Below are positions 26,136 through 38,497 of a stretch of DNA of 64,000 bases, piece after piece. Position numbers and translations under genes: made by a program. Position 1 is the stretch's first letter, and the number at the start of each line of letters is the position of its first letter. The notes under the pieces were generated by a model. The model was not told where the DNA came from and did not search any database. It saw only the letters and a list, made by a program, of their open reading frames with translations. Origin of the DNA: Mesoplasma grammopterae ATCC 49580 (GTDB taxonomy: Bacteria > Bacillota_I > Bacilli_A > Mycoplasmatales > Mycoplasmataceae); the NCBI RefSeq assembly GCF_000701525.1, contig NZ_JNJC01000001.1, positions 186,001 through 250,000 on the forward strand. The letters are read 5' to 3'.

Positions 26136-26912
26136 ATGAATTGATATACATTAGTTTTAACAGAACTTTTAGGTACTGCAATTTTAATTATTTTGGGTAA
26201 TGGAATAGTTGCCAATGTTGTTTTAAAAGGAACAAAAGGAAATAACGGAGGACTTGTTGCAATAACAATTGGATGAGCAATGGCAGTTACAATTGGCGCA
26301 CTTATTGCAAATGCGTTAGGTGGAGTTGCTCATTTTAATCCGGCTGTTACTGTTGCTCTTGCAATAGCTGATAAATCAGGGAATTTAGGATTAGGAAGTT
26401 ATACTGGTATGTCACCAGTTGGAATGTTCTTCTTAGTAATAATTTTTCAATTTATAGGAGCTGCAATAGGGCAATTAATAGTAAATTTTGTTTACTACAA
26501 GCATATACAAAAAACTTTGATAAGTGGAACAATTGAAGATAAATTAAGTGTACTTGGAATGCACTCAACAATTCCAACAGAAAGATACAAAATCACTAAC
26601 TTTGCAATGGAGTTTTTAGGGACTGCATTACTAATTTTAGCTATTTTATCATTTGGTAAATTTAATAGTAATACTGGACTACCTTCATTCTATGCTCCAG
26701 TTTTAGTAGGTTTGGTTATTTTAGGTATTGGATTATCGCTTGGTGGAACAACAGGTTATGCTATAAACCCATTCAGAGATCTAGCACCAAGAGTTGTTCA
26801 TCAATTAATGCCTTTTAAAAATAAAGGTAAATCTGATTGAGGATATGCTTGAATACCTGTTGCAGCTCCACTTGCTGCAGCAGTAATTGTAGGTTCATTT
26901 TTCTTAATTTAA
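26136..26912 (+). CDS. glpF: Glycerol uptake facilitator (aquaglyceroporin)
   Basis: A 258-residue MIP-family channel with six membrane segments. The first pore motif is AHFNPAVTVAL at about residues 66-76. The second reads AINPFRDLAPR at about 209-219. The Asp after Arg is the glycerol-facilitator signature, and the Ala of NPA is replaced by Phe. It lets glycerol diffuse into the cell. It is first in glpF-glpO-glpK with gaps of 11-16 bases, so the pathway is co-transcribed. GAAGAGATGAC lies upstream of the ATG. Confidence 0.93.
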
Positions 26913-26928
26913 TAGAAACAGGTAAAAA

Positions 26929-28083
26929 ATGAAAAAATATGATATTTGTATAATTGGCGCAGGATTAATTGGTTCTTCAATTGCTAGGGAGCTCTCAAAA
27001 TACAATAAAAAAATTGTTGTTCTTGAATCAAATTTGAAAGTTGGTTTAGAAACATCAACTGGTAATTCAGGTTTAGTCCACGGTGGATTTGATCCAACTC
27101 CAGGGAAGCTAAATGCTAAATTAAATGTATTAGGTAAAAAAAGATATGAAGATTGAATTTCACAAATGGATTTTCCTTATGCAAGAATCGATTCTCTAGT
27201 TGTTGGTTTTGATGATTTAGATTTAGAACATATAGATATGCTATATAAACGTGGCTTAACAAATGGCCTAAGCTCCGATGAAATAAAAATTTTAACAAAA
27301 GAAGAAGTTTTAAAAAAAGAACCTAATATTTCTTCTGAAATTAAAGGCGCTTTACTTTGTAATTCATCAATTGCAGTAGATCCATTTATGCTAACTGAAA
27401 CTCTTATGAAAAATGCAATTAAAAATGGAGTTGAATTAAAATTGAACTCAAAGGTTATTGCTATTTCTAAGAAAAATAGTTTGTTTAAAATAGAAATAAA
27501 AAATGGAGAAAGTATAAATTCTCAAATAATTATAAATGTCGCTGGGCATTATGCAGATGTTATTAGTAAAATGGCTGGTCATCATGAATTTGATTTGGTT
27601 ACAAAACGTGGAGAATATAGAGTTCTAGAAAAAACAGAATCTGGAATTGTTAACTCTGTAGTATTTATGGTTCCAACAATACATGGTAAAGGTGTTATTG
27701 TTGCTCCTACATTAGATGGACATATTTTAGTTGGGCCCACTAGTGAAGATTTTGTCCCTAAAGAAGATACAAGACTAATAACAAAAAACAAATATGATTT
27801 AATTGGTAATATTGGAAAAAAACTAATTCCCACAATTAACATGGAAAAAACATGCTTAAGTTTTTCTGGAAGTAGACCTATAGAACCTAAAAATGATGAT
27901 TTTTGAATTAAACCAGCAATTAATGATAGTTCTTTTATAAATGTTGCTGGTATGAAATCTCCTGGTCTTTCTTCTGCGCCAGCTATTGCAGATTTAGTTA
28001 TTGAACTACTTATGAAAGAAACTAAATTAACAGAAAGAATAAATTGAGATCCTATTGAAAAGAATCCATTAATATATAAATAA
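26929..28083 (+). CDS. glpO: Type 2 glycerol-3-phosphate oxidase (H2O2-forming)
   Basis: A 384-residue FAD enzyme. The dinucleotide fold is [15 protein letters not shown] at residues 5-19, and [10 protein letters not shown] near 46 is typical of the DAO family. [20 protein letters not shown] at the C terminus binds FAD. The short length matches mollicute GlpO rather than long GlpD. It oxidises glycerol-3-phosphate to DHAP with O2, releasing H2O2, a known cytotoxicity factor in mycoplasmas. It sits between glpF and glpK. An L-2-hydroxyglutarate-oxidase-type annotation is the likely database alternative; context favours GlpO. Confidence 0.88.
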
Positions 28084-28094
28084 AAGGAGATAGT

Positions 28095-29603
<1,509 letters not shown>

Positions 29604-29608
29604 AAAAT

Positions 29609-29643
29609 AATAAAACACCTGTTTACTCAACTGGTGTTTTATT
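29609..29643. terminator. Bidirectional terminator between glpK and the next gene
   Basis: AATAAAACACC and GGTGTTTTATT form a perfect 11-bp stem with a 13-base loop, flanked by A- and T-rich ends. Confidence 0.85.
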
Positions 29644-29982
29644 TTCTAATTTCAATTTATCTTGTTCGTCTGTTAACATTACTGATGCTACTATAAATAG
29701 AATACCTGATACTAAATTAACAAATAATAATGTACATACTGATAAAGCAACATGAGGTGCTTCTTCCTCTGTTCCAACTTGTTTATATGCTTTATTTGCT
29801 GCTAAAGTCATTGGTATAGTTCAAATTAAAGGAACTAAGAATATAACCAATAAAACTACTCCAATTATGGGATTAGCTGTAATTCCAATTAATCCATATA
29901 TCAAAGCAATTAAAACAGCAAATCCCATATATACAATATTTAAAATTATTCCTATTAAATATAACGTTTTTCTTGTTTGCAT
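29623..29982 (-). CDS. Small membrane protein, 119 residues
   Basis: Whole only with a TGA Trp. It begins MQTRKTLYLIGIILNIVYMGF and has three or four hydrophobic segments, ending in a charged DEQDKLKLENKTPVE tail. The stop lies inside the bidirectional terminator stem. AAAAGGTGGAAAT precedes the ATG. It stands downstream of tuf but behind the tuf terminator. No family recognised. Confidence 0.6.
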
Positions 29983-30011
29983 ATTTCCACCTTTTCTTTT
30001 CTAATAATAAC

Positions 30012-30040
30012 AAAAAAAATTGCCGTTAAGCAATTTTTTG
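30012..30040 (-). terminator. Terminator after tuf
   Basis: Minus strand AAAAAATTGC, loop TTAACG, GCAATTTTTT plus extra T. End of the str operon. Confidence 0.85.
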
Positions 30041-30048
30041 TTTTGTTA

Positions 30049-31233
30049 TTATTGAACTGAAATAACAGTTCCTGCACCAATAGTTCTTCCACCTTCACGG
30101 ATTGAGAATTTTGTTCCATCTTCAACAGCAATTGGTTTAATTAATTCAATTGTCATTTCAACGTTATCTCCAGGCATAACCATGTCTGTTCCTGCAGGTA
30201 AGATTACTTCACCAGTAACATCAGTTGTACGGAAGTAGAATTGAGGACGGTATTTGTTAAAGAATGGTTTTTGACGTCCACCTTCTTCAGTAGTTAAAGC
30301 ATAAACTGATGCTTGTAATTTAGTATGAGGTTTAATAGTTCCAGGTTTAGCTAAAACTTGTCCACGTTCAATACTTTCTCTATCAACACCACGTAATAAT
30401 GCTCCAACGTTGTCTCCAGCTTCAGCAAAATCTAATAATTTTCTGAACATTTCTAATCCAGTAACAACAGTTTTTTTAGCTTCTTCAACTAAACCAACGA
30501 TTTCAACTTCTTCGTTAACTTTAATTGTTCCACGTTCAACACGTCCTGTAGCAACAGTTCCACGTCCTGTAATTGTGAAAACGTCTTCAACAGGCATTAA
30601 GAATGTTTTATCTGAATCACGAGTTGGAGTTGGAATGTATTCATCAACTGCAGCCATTAATTCTTCAATAGCAGCGACTCATTTAGCTTCTCCGTTTAAA
30701 GCTCCTAAAGCTGATCCACGGATAACTGGTGCTCCGTCTCCATCGAAGTCGTAAGCTGATAATAAGTCTCTAACTTCCATTTCAACTAAGTCGATCATTT
30801 CTTCATCATCAACCATGTCACATTTGTTTAAGAAAACAACAATTTTTGGAACTCCAACTTGTCTTGATAATAAGATGTGTTCACGAGTTTGAGGCATAGG
30901 TCCATCAGTTGCAGCAACAACTAAGATCCCACCATCCATTTGAGCAGCACCTGTAATCATGTTTTTAACATAATCGGCGTGTCCTGGACAGTCTACGTGT
31001 GCGTAGTGTCTGTTTTCTGTTTTATATTCAACGTGTGAAGTATTAATTGTAATTCCACGTTCTCTTTCTTCTGGAGCGTTATCGATATTTGCGTAATCTT
31101 TAAATTCTGCTCCACCTTTATCTGCTAAAACTTTAGTAATAGCAGCAGTTAATGTAGTTTTACCGTGGTCAACGTGTCCAATAGTACCAATGTTAACGTG
31201 AGGTAAACTACGGTCAAAAGCTTCTTTTGCCAT
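30049..31233 (-). CDS. tuf: Elongation factor Tu
   Basis: A 394-residue GTPase that delivers aminoacyl-tRNA to the ribosome. The P-loop GHVDHGKTT is at about 19-27, DCPGHADY and NKCDMVD are G3 and G4. The C-terminal barrel has [10 protein letters not shown] and ends GAGTVISVQ. One TGA-encoded Trp splits the frame under the standard code. It follows fusA after 140 bases containing an unusual GC-rich hairpin, and is last of the str operon. AAAGGAGAAAT precedes the ATG. Confidence 0.98.
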
Positions 31234-31293
31234 TTTTGTATTTCTCCTTTATTTATATCTAGCGATATTAGATTTACTTTCTAGTATCTTTAC

Positions 31294-31309
31294 CGCCCCC
31301 GTAGGGGCG
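31294..31309 (-). promoter_or_regulatory. GC-rich hairpin in the fusA-tuf spacer
   Basis: Minus strand CGCCCCTACGGGGGCG folds into a 6-bp almost pure GC stem with a short loop, in surroundings near 25% GC. GTAAAG follows, not a T-run, so it is not a simple terminator. About 60 bases remain to the tuf ATG. Could be a processing or stability element, or part of a tuf-specific leader. Confidence 0.45.
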
Positions 31310-31373
31310 TTGTTTATTCTTATTAATTAAGAATATTTTAACTTTTTACATCAATAAGTGCAATTATAAATTA

Positions 31374-33443
31374 CTACTTACCTGATTTTTTAATAATTTC
31401 TTCTGCAATAGATCTAGGTGCTTCAGCATAGTGACTGAAAATCATAGTATAGTTTCCACGTCCTTGTGTGAATGATCTTAATTCTGTTGCATAACCAAAC
31501 ATTTCTGTTAGAGGAACTTTAGATTTAATTGTTTGTGCGTTTCCTCTTTGTTCTGATCCTTCGATTAATCCACGTTTTGATGAAATGTTACCCATTACAT
31601 CTCCATAGTATTCATCTGGAACAGTTACTTCAACGTTCATGATTGGTTCTAAGATCACTGGATTCATTTTTTTACATGCTTCTTTTAAAGCAAATGATGC
31701 AGCGATTTTATAAGCCATTTCGTTTGAGTCAACGTCGTGCATTGATCCATCAACGATTGTTGCTTTAACATCGATCATTGGGTATCCAGCAACTACCCCG
31801 TTTGTAAGTGCGTTTTCTAAACCAACACGTGCAGCATTGATATATTCTTTAGAAACACGTCCTCCAGTAATTTTGTCAACTCATTCAAATCCTTTATCAA
31901 CGTTTGGTTCGAATTCAATAACAACGTGACCATATGACCCACGTCCTCCTGATTGTTTAACATATTTACCTTCAGCTTTTGCTGGTAATTTAATTGTTTC
32001 ACGGTATGAAACTTGAGGTGCTCCAACGTTTGTTTCAACTTTGAATTCACGTCTCATACGGTCAACAATAATATCTAAGTGTAATTCACCCATACCAGCA
32101 ATAATAGTTTGTCCAGTTTCTTCATCAGTATATGTTCTGAAAGTTGGATCTTCTTCTGCTAATTTTGATAATGCTAATCCCATTTTTTCTTGATCCGCTT
32201 TAGTTTTTGGTTCTAAAGCTAATTGAATAACTGGTTCTGGGAACACCATTGATTCTAAAATAATTTCATGTTTTTCATCAACTAAAGTATCACCTGTTGT
32301 AGTATTTTTTAATCCAACAGCAGCTGCAATATCTCCAGCATAAACTTCTTCAATCTCGTTACGGTTGTTTGCGTGCATTTGTAAAATACGTCCAACACGT
32401 TCTTTATCACCTTTTGTTGAGTTTAATACATAACTTCCTTTTGTAAGAATACCTGAGTAAACTCTAAAGAATGTTAATTTACCAACGAATGGGTCAGTCA
32501 TAACTTTGAAAGCTAAAGCTGAGAATGGTTCATTGTCATCTGCATGTCTTTCTGCTTCTTCACCATTTGGTAAAACACCTTTAATTGAAGGAACGTCTAA
32601 TGGTGAAGGTAAATAATCAACAACTGCGTCTAATAATAATTTAACACCTTTGTTTTTAAAAGCTGATCCCGCTAAAACTGGGAAGAATTCTGCACCAATA
32701 ACCCCTTTACGGATTGCTTGTTTTAATTCAGGAATAGTGATTTCTTCACCATCTAAGAATTTCATCATTAATTCCTCATCGTATTCAACAGCTGCTTCAA
32801 CTAATTCGCTTCTTAAAATTTCTGCTTGATCTTTTAAATCTGCAGGAATTTCAATTTCTTTAGCAATTTCTTCAGCTTTTCCGTCAAATTCGTAAGCTTT
32901 CATTTCAACTAAATCGATTATTCCTGTGAAGTTATCTTCAGCACCGATTGGTAATTGAATTGGAGCAGCTTTGGCTCCTAAACGATCCCCGATTGATTTA
33001 ACTGAGTAGATGAAATCTGCTCCAGTTTTATCCATTTTGTTAACAAAAACAATACGAGGAACTCTATAAGTAGTTGCTTGTCTTCAAACAGTTTCAGTTT
33101 GAGGTTCAACTCCTGATTGTCCATCAAGAACTGCTACAGCTCCATCAAGAACACGTAATGAACGTTCAACTTCAACAGTGAAGTCAACGTGACCTGGAGT
33201 ATCAATTATGTTGAAACGGTTATTTTTTCAGAATGCAGTTGTTGCAGCTGAAGTAATTGTAATACCACGTTCTTGCTCTTGTGCCATTCAGTCCATTTGT
33301 GAAGCCCCTTCATGAGTTTCACCAATTTTATGAATTTTACCTGTATGGAATAAAATACGTTCTGTTGTAGTAGTTTTCCCAGCATCAATGTGAGCCATAA
33401 TTCCAAGGTTACGAGTATTTTCTAAACTAAATTCTCTTGGCAT
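31374..33443 (-). CDS. fusA: Elongation factor G
   Basis: A 689-residue translocase GTPase. It begins [20 protein letters not shown], with P-loop AHIDAGKTT at 17-25, DTPGHVDF and NKMDKTGAD. The domain IV/V region has [23 protein letters not shown] codons encode several Trp. AGGGGG lies ahead of the ATG, 37 bases after rpsG. It also acts with RRF in ribosome recycling. Confidence 0.98.
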
Positions 33444-33480
33444 AATTTTGCCCCCTATCTAAATAAAATAATTGTTGATC

Positions 33481-33948
33481 TTATCAACGGTAGTGTGCAA
33501 ACGCTTTATTAGCTTCTGCCATTTTATGTGTATCTTCACGTTTTTTAACTGATCCACCCATGTTGTTTGATGCATCAATAATTTCGTTAGCTAACTTAAC
33601 AGTCATAACTTTTTCATTTCTTAATCTTGCATAGTTAATTAATCAACGTAAAGCTAATGTAACTTGTCTTTCATCTGAAACTTCAACTGGCACTTGGTAG
33701 TTAGCTCCCCCAATACGACGAACTTTTAATTCTAAGTGCGGTTTGATGTTTTCAATAGCTTTGTTAAAAATTTCAATTGGTTCTTCACCAGTTTTTTCTT
33801 TGATAATGTCAAATGCATCATAAATAATTGTTTGAGCTGTTCCTCTCTTACCATCTAACATAATTTTGTTGATAGCACGTGTAACTAATTTTGAGTTATA
33901 AATTGGATCTGCTAAAACATCTCTTTTTTCTGCTCTATTTTTACGCAT
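33481..33948 (-). CDS. rpsG: 30S ribosomal protein S7
   Basis: A 155-residue primary binder of the 3' major domain of 16S rRNA. It begins [20 protein letters not shown]. The conserved [21 protein letters not shown] is at about 69-89 and the end is FAHYRW, with TGA as the last Trp. It follows rpsL and precedes fusA, the universal str order. Confidence 0.97.
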
Positions 33949-34028
33949 AGTTTTGACTCCTTTCTTGATTTTCTATTTTGTGATACTTATTTGTGGTTCA
34001 TTTCACGGTTCTTCTAAATTTAATTAGA

Positions 34029-34442
34029 CTATTTTTTAGGTCTTTTCGCTCCATATAAAGAACGAGATTGTTTACGGTTGTTAACTGCTTGAGTATCTAA
34101 TGTTCCACGAATAATGTGGTAACGTACTCCCGGTAAGTCTTTTACACGTCCCCCACGAATTAAAACAACTGAATGTTCTTGAAGGTTATGTCCTTCTCCT
34201 GGGATATATGCATTAACTTCCATTCCGTTTGTTAATCTAACACGAGCGTATTTACGTAACGCAGAGTTGGGTTTTTTAGGTGTCATTGTAGCAACACGAG
34301 TACATACTCCTCTTTTTTGAGGTGCAGAAACTTTAGTTACTTTCTTTTTCAATGAGTTTACCCCTCTGTTTAAAGCAGGCGCTTTAGTTTTTCAAGTTTT
34401 AGCTTTACGGTTTGTTTTAACTAATTGATTGATTGTTGGCAT
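34029..34442 (-). CDS. rpsL: 30S ribosomal protein S12
   Basis: A 137-residue decoding-centre protein. It begins [20 protein letters not shown], then [15 protein letters not shown] with a TGA Trp just before. The conserved [17 protein letters not shown] and [20 protein letters not shown] (streptomycin-resistance region) are present. It ends YGAKRPKK. Start chosen at 34442 because AAAGGAGGAAATAC precedes it. First gene of the str operon. Confidence 0.97.
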
Positions 34443-34491
34443 TGTATTTCCTCCTTTCACAATTCCGTGTGTGTTGAACTCACATAAATAA

Positions 34492-34520
34492 ATTATACAC
34501 TTAATTGATTAAAAGTTCAA
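34492..34520 (-). promoter_or_regulatory. Promoter of the str operon
   Basis: Minus strand TTGAAC (34515-34520), 17-base spacer, TATAAT (34492-34497), about 50 bases before the rpsL ATG. Confidence 0.75.
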
Positions 34521-34544
34521 ACTTATATCAACAAGTGCATATTT

Positions 34545-35090
34545 TTATATTAAATTTATTATTTCTACTAACGTTGAAATAATTTCAAAATTGTTCTTTA
34601 GGTCTAAGTTTAATTTTGTTTTATTTGTTGAACTTATTAAATTCAACAATGAAGTTAACACTTCAGATTTTTCTAATAAACTAAACTCTTTCTCTTTTTG
34701 CTTCGTATTTTTTATAAAAAGCGGTAGCTCCTCGTTTGAAGTTAAAATGAAATCTTTATTTTCTTTATAAGCAACAATAAAAATCTTTTCAAAACTTTCA
34801 TTTAAAAAATTTTTCATATTTTCAGAATCTTTAAAATATACTGATAATGCTTTTTTGTAAAAAAGCAGATCGTTTTCCAAATTTTTTAATATTTCTTCAA
34901 AAGCAATTAAATTATGATTTTTACATTGTTTTACTATTTTTATTAGTTCTTGTAATTGTGCTATATTTTCAATTCTTAAGTTAATTGACTTAAATTTCTT
35001 AAAATCAGCATCAAACATAAATGCATCTAGCATCTTAAAACCTTGATAAGATTTATTAATTTTATTAAATACTAATTTTTCTATATTCAT
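34545..35090 (-). CDS. Hypothetical protein, 181 residues
   Basis: It begins MNIEKLVFNKINKSYQGFKM and contains no TGA codon. It is predicted largely helical, rich in Leu, Lys, Glu and Asn, with no membrane segment. No family is recognised. It follows the cardiolipin synthase gene by eight bases, with its SD (AAGGAG) spanning that gene's stop. The three genes 37383 to 34545 therefore look like one translationally coupled unit. Confidence 0.65.
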   Translation of the reverse strand: MNIEKLVFNKINKSYQGFKMLDAFMFDADFKKFKSINLRIENIAQLQELIKIVKQCKNHNLIAFEEILKNLENDLLFYKKALSVYFKDSENMKNFLNESFEKIFIVAYKENKDFILTSNEELPLFIKNTKQKEKEFSLLEKSEVLTSLLNLISSTNKTKLNLDLKNNFEIISTLVEIINLI

Positions 35091-35098
35091 AAAACTCC

Positions 35099-36658
35099 TT
35101 ATAAAAGTGGGGCCATAATATTATAGACTTTAACAATAGCTCTTTTTCACAATGGTAAATCTTTGTTTGGCATAAATTTATATTCAAATGATTTATCCAT
35201 GTCGTGAATCATTTTTTCTTCAATCTTTTTATTCATATTATTTGATCTTATTAGTGCCATTGTTTGTTGATCGCAAAATAAAGCTCTATAGTCAAGATTA
35301 GAACTTCCAGTAAATGATATAGATTCATCAAAAATATAAGCTTTTTCATGTATAAAAGTATCATTCATTGAATATATTTTAACGCCGTTTTCAAACATTT
35401 TTTTAGTTCATTGTTTTGAAACTTCTAACAATAAGAATTTGTCTGATCTTCCTGGTAATAAAATTCGAACATCCAATCCAGTAGAAGCAGCATTACATAA
35501 TGCATTTATAATTTCTGGAGGTGGTATAAAGTAAGGAGATTTTAATCAAATTCTATTTTGTGCTGAGTGAATTAAATTTAATAATAGTTCTAAACAAATA
35601 GGTCTGTCATGATTTGGTCCATCAGAAACTACTTGAATAAATTCATCAGTTCTAAAACGTTTTCTGATTGCTTTACCAAATTTAGGTTCCAATTTTTCAA
35701 TTTTCTTTTGCTTTTTAGTTGCATAAAAATTTCAGTCTTTTTGGAATATTGATTCAATTTCTTGAACACCTTCACCAATAATTCTTATTGCCGAATCGTT
35801 TCAGAAACCAAAAACCCCACTTTTGTTTATGTATTCATCTGAAATGTTAACTCCACCTAAATATCCTATTTGTCCATCAATTGAAATATCTTTTCTGTGA
35901 TCTCTATAATTTGCATTCCATTTTAAAAATGGGAAATGAATTGGTGAATAAGCAATTAAGTTTGCGCCCTCTTGAATTAATCTTTTTTTACTTGTTGTAA
36001 ATCTTCCGTAACTACCTAAGAAATCGTAAATTATATATACTCTAACGCCCTCATTCATTTTTTCAACTAGTAAATTTGTTAGTTTATTCAAAAATTCACC
36101 TTCAGAAATGATGTAACAATTAATCATTACATACTCTTTAGCATTTTTTATATCATTTAATAAATTTGAAAAATATTCATTTCCTGATTTTAAATATTCT
36201 ACTTCAGTATTTGCATAAATACCTTCTTTTTGTTGTTCAAAAGTCATCATAAATGATCTTTTAAACTCTGGATTTAGTCTTTCAATTTCTTTTAGATTTT
36301 CAATGTCATATTGTACTTTCGGTTGTAAAGCACTAACTGAATTTTTATTATATAAATAATTTTTATTTTTATTATATTTATAAACTCTACCTAAAAAAAT
36401 GTAAGACATAATTCCAAAGAATGGAATTATTATTATAAATATAGCTCATCTAATTCTAGTTTCAATTCTTCGTTTTCTATTACATAAAACAACAATTGCT
36501 CATACCATTGAAACTATGTGAGTTACTGATATAAAAAATATAAATGGTAATGGTGTAGGCATAAAGAAATTTAAGCATAAGTTGATTGCTACATATAAAG
36601 CACCACCAATGCTAAACATTGCAATTAAAGAAGCTGTCGCTACAAATGGTTTTTTCAT
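35099..36658 (-). CDS. cls: Cardiolipin synthase (phospholipase D family)
   Basis: A 519-residue membrane enzyme that makes cardiolipin from two phosphatidylglycerols. Two or three N-terminal hydrophobic helices (SLIAMFSIGGALYVAI and IFIIIIPFFGIMSYIFLG) are followed by two HKD motifs. The first is DHRKDISIDGQIGYLGGVNI near residue 190-210. The second is HEKAYIFDESISFTGSSNLD near 433-452. TGA codes for several Trp. The ATG overlaps the upstream gene's TAA (TAATG), and AAGGAAGG lies nine bases before it, which decides the start. Confidence 0.92.
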
Positions 36659-37383
36659 TATCATGCACCTTCCTTAAATCTAAACATTTTACTTTTACTT
36701 GTTAATCAATTATTTAATTTTGAAATAATACTATTAAAATAAAATGGCGAAATCTCTTGAGTTATTTCACAAAGTAAATCATTTAATTCAAGTTTAAATA
36801 AAAAGTTATTGTATGTATTTATTTTTTCCTCAAAATCAGATTCAAAATAAGTGATTATATACATTGAAAGTAAATATCCATATTTATAATAAGCATCTGG
36901 TTTATCTTCTGATATTTTTGAAAATATTTTACCTATTTCTGAATAATAAAAATGTTTTCTTTTATTGATAATTTCATCTGAGAAATTAGAAAATGTTTTT
37001 ATACTATTAAACAATTCTTTTTCATAATTAATTTTAAATTCTACATTTGTTCCAATTGAAGGTAATATAGTTTCAATGATTTTTGTTATCTTCAGTTTTT
37101 CAATTTTAATTTGTTTTGTTTCAGCAGCATCAAGATTTGTGTAAAGAAGTCTTGAGTAAAGTATAATGTGAATCATTTCATTAATAAAATGATTTTTATT
37201 TTTTCCTTCTAGGCTTATTAAATTTAAAAAAACTTTAAGTATTATATTTTCATGAGCAAATTCCACTAAAACCTTAGCTTCTTTTTTGGTAATTCCGTGC
37301 TCAATTAGTCATATATTAATTTCTTTGCTTTTTAATTTAATGAAATGCTTTTGCCCTTTAATACTTTTTGTAGTTTTAAACAT
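36658..37383 (-). CDS. Hypothetical protein upstream of cls, 241 residues
   Basis: It begins MFKTTKSIKGQKHFIKLKSK and is mostly helical, with no clear membrane helix. It ends KMFRFKEGAW using TGA as Trp. No known domain is recognised. The N-terminal 40 residues (EINIWLIEHGITKKEAKVLV) look like a small helical, possibly S4-like RNA-binding fragment, but this is weak. The stop overlaps the cls start by one base, so it is probably co-translated with cls. Confidence 0.6.
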
Positions 37384-37425
37384 TTGAAAAATTCCTTTGC
37401 TTTTTTAATAATTATATTCTTTTAA

Positions 37426-37458
37426 AATAAAAAAACACAATCAGCTAACATGCCAATG
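37426..37458 (-). terminator. Weak terminator candidate
   Basis: Minus strand AACACA...TGTGTT with imperfect inner pairing, then a T-run of seven. It lies just past the 37470 gene stop. Confidence 0.4.
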
Positions 37459-37469
37459 TGTTCATTGTT

Positions 37470-38384
37470 TTATTTTTGTCTTGAAAGAAGTGGGAACATG
37501 AATTTCTTATCTTTTAATCCTGTTGTTACTTCTTTTAAGTATAAACATGAGTGCATATCTAAACCTGTTTTAACAAAAGTATCTGTTTTAGTTATGTGAA
37601 TACCTTCTTTAATATCTGGCATAAAACCAAAATCAACTCTTTTTATACCATTTGGAACTATTATTTTTAAAAGTTCTTCTAAATCAATGTTGTGTGAAGA
37701 AAATGATCCAATGAAATCAAATATACCATTTTTAATTCTAAAACAAACAACTGTTTGTAATGAAGGTATATATCATAAGTCGTCTTCAAAGTGTTTTTGA
37801 ATATTATGAAATTTAACTAAGCTATCACCTTTTGTATCTAATATACTTGATTGTTTACTTGAGTGTAAAATAGCTTCCTTAACTAATTCAAAATCATGTG
37901 CTAAAGATAAATCAAGTTTAATGATTTTTGAAGATTCTTGTTTTTCTCTATTATTTCAAGGTAAAAAAAATAAATATTCTTGTTTTCTTTCAAATCCAGA
38001 TTTTATTAAAACTTCTTCATCTTTTACTCCACAATAAGAAATTAAAATATCAACTAAATTTGAATATTTATAAATAGCTGCTTCAATTAAAATCTCTTCA
38101 AGATTTTCTTCAATGAAAGCTTCTTTAATAAAGAAATTCCCAACTTGAACTGCGCTACATTTTTCTCCACTAATAAAAACATCAAATTTTAAGATGCCTA
38201 ATGCTGCTATTATTTCATTTTTTTCATTAACGATTGTGATAGGTGAAAAATTTTCTAATTGTTTATCTTTGAACAATCATTTTTCAAAATTATTATTTGA
38301 TGATCTTTTGATTAAGTTGCTTAAATCCTGGTTGAAGTGTTTATTATCTTTGTGATCAAAAACAATATCATAAGTGTCTCTCAT
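37470..38384 (-). CDS. GNAT-fold-like protein, 304 residues
   Basis: It begins MRDTYDIVFDHKDNKHFNQD. The stretch PITIVNEKNEIIAALGILKF, then KCSAVQVGNFFIKEAF, resembles the central strands of GNAT enzymes. VLIKSGFERKQEYLFFLPW resembles the closing 'GF' strand. A second half with a repeat-like layout (FELVKEAILHSSKQ onwards) suggests a two-domain GNAT. The acetyl-CoA Q/RxxGxG loop is not clear, so activity is uncertain. TGA gives several Trp. It appears to stand alone. Confidence 0.45.
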
Positions 38385-38471
38385 GCGAACTACTCCTCTA
38401 TATGTAAATTACTAATTAATTATATAACAGTTTAACAATAAATAGAATAGTTAAATTTTGCTAAAGCATGC

Positions 38472-38497
38472 AAAAAACCTTTATATTAAAGGTTTAT
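38472..38497 (-). terminator. Terminator after the nuclease-like gene
   Basis: Minus strand AAACCTTTA/TAAAGGTTT followed by TTT. The gene's stop codon lies inside the stem. It closes the long run that starts near 46541. Confidence 0.7.
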
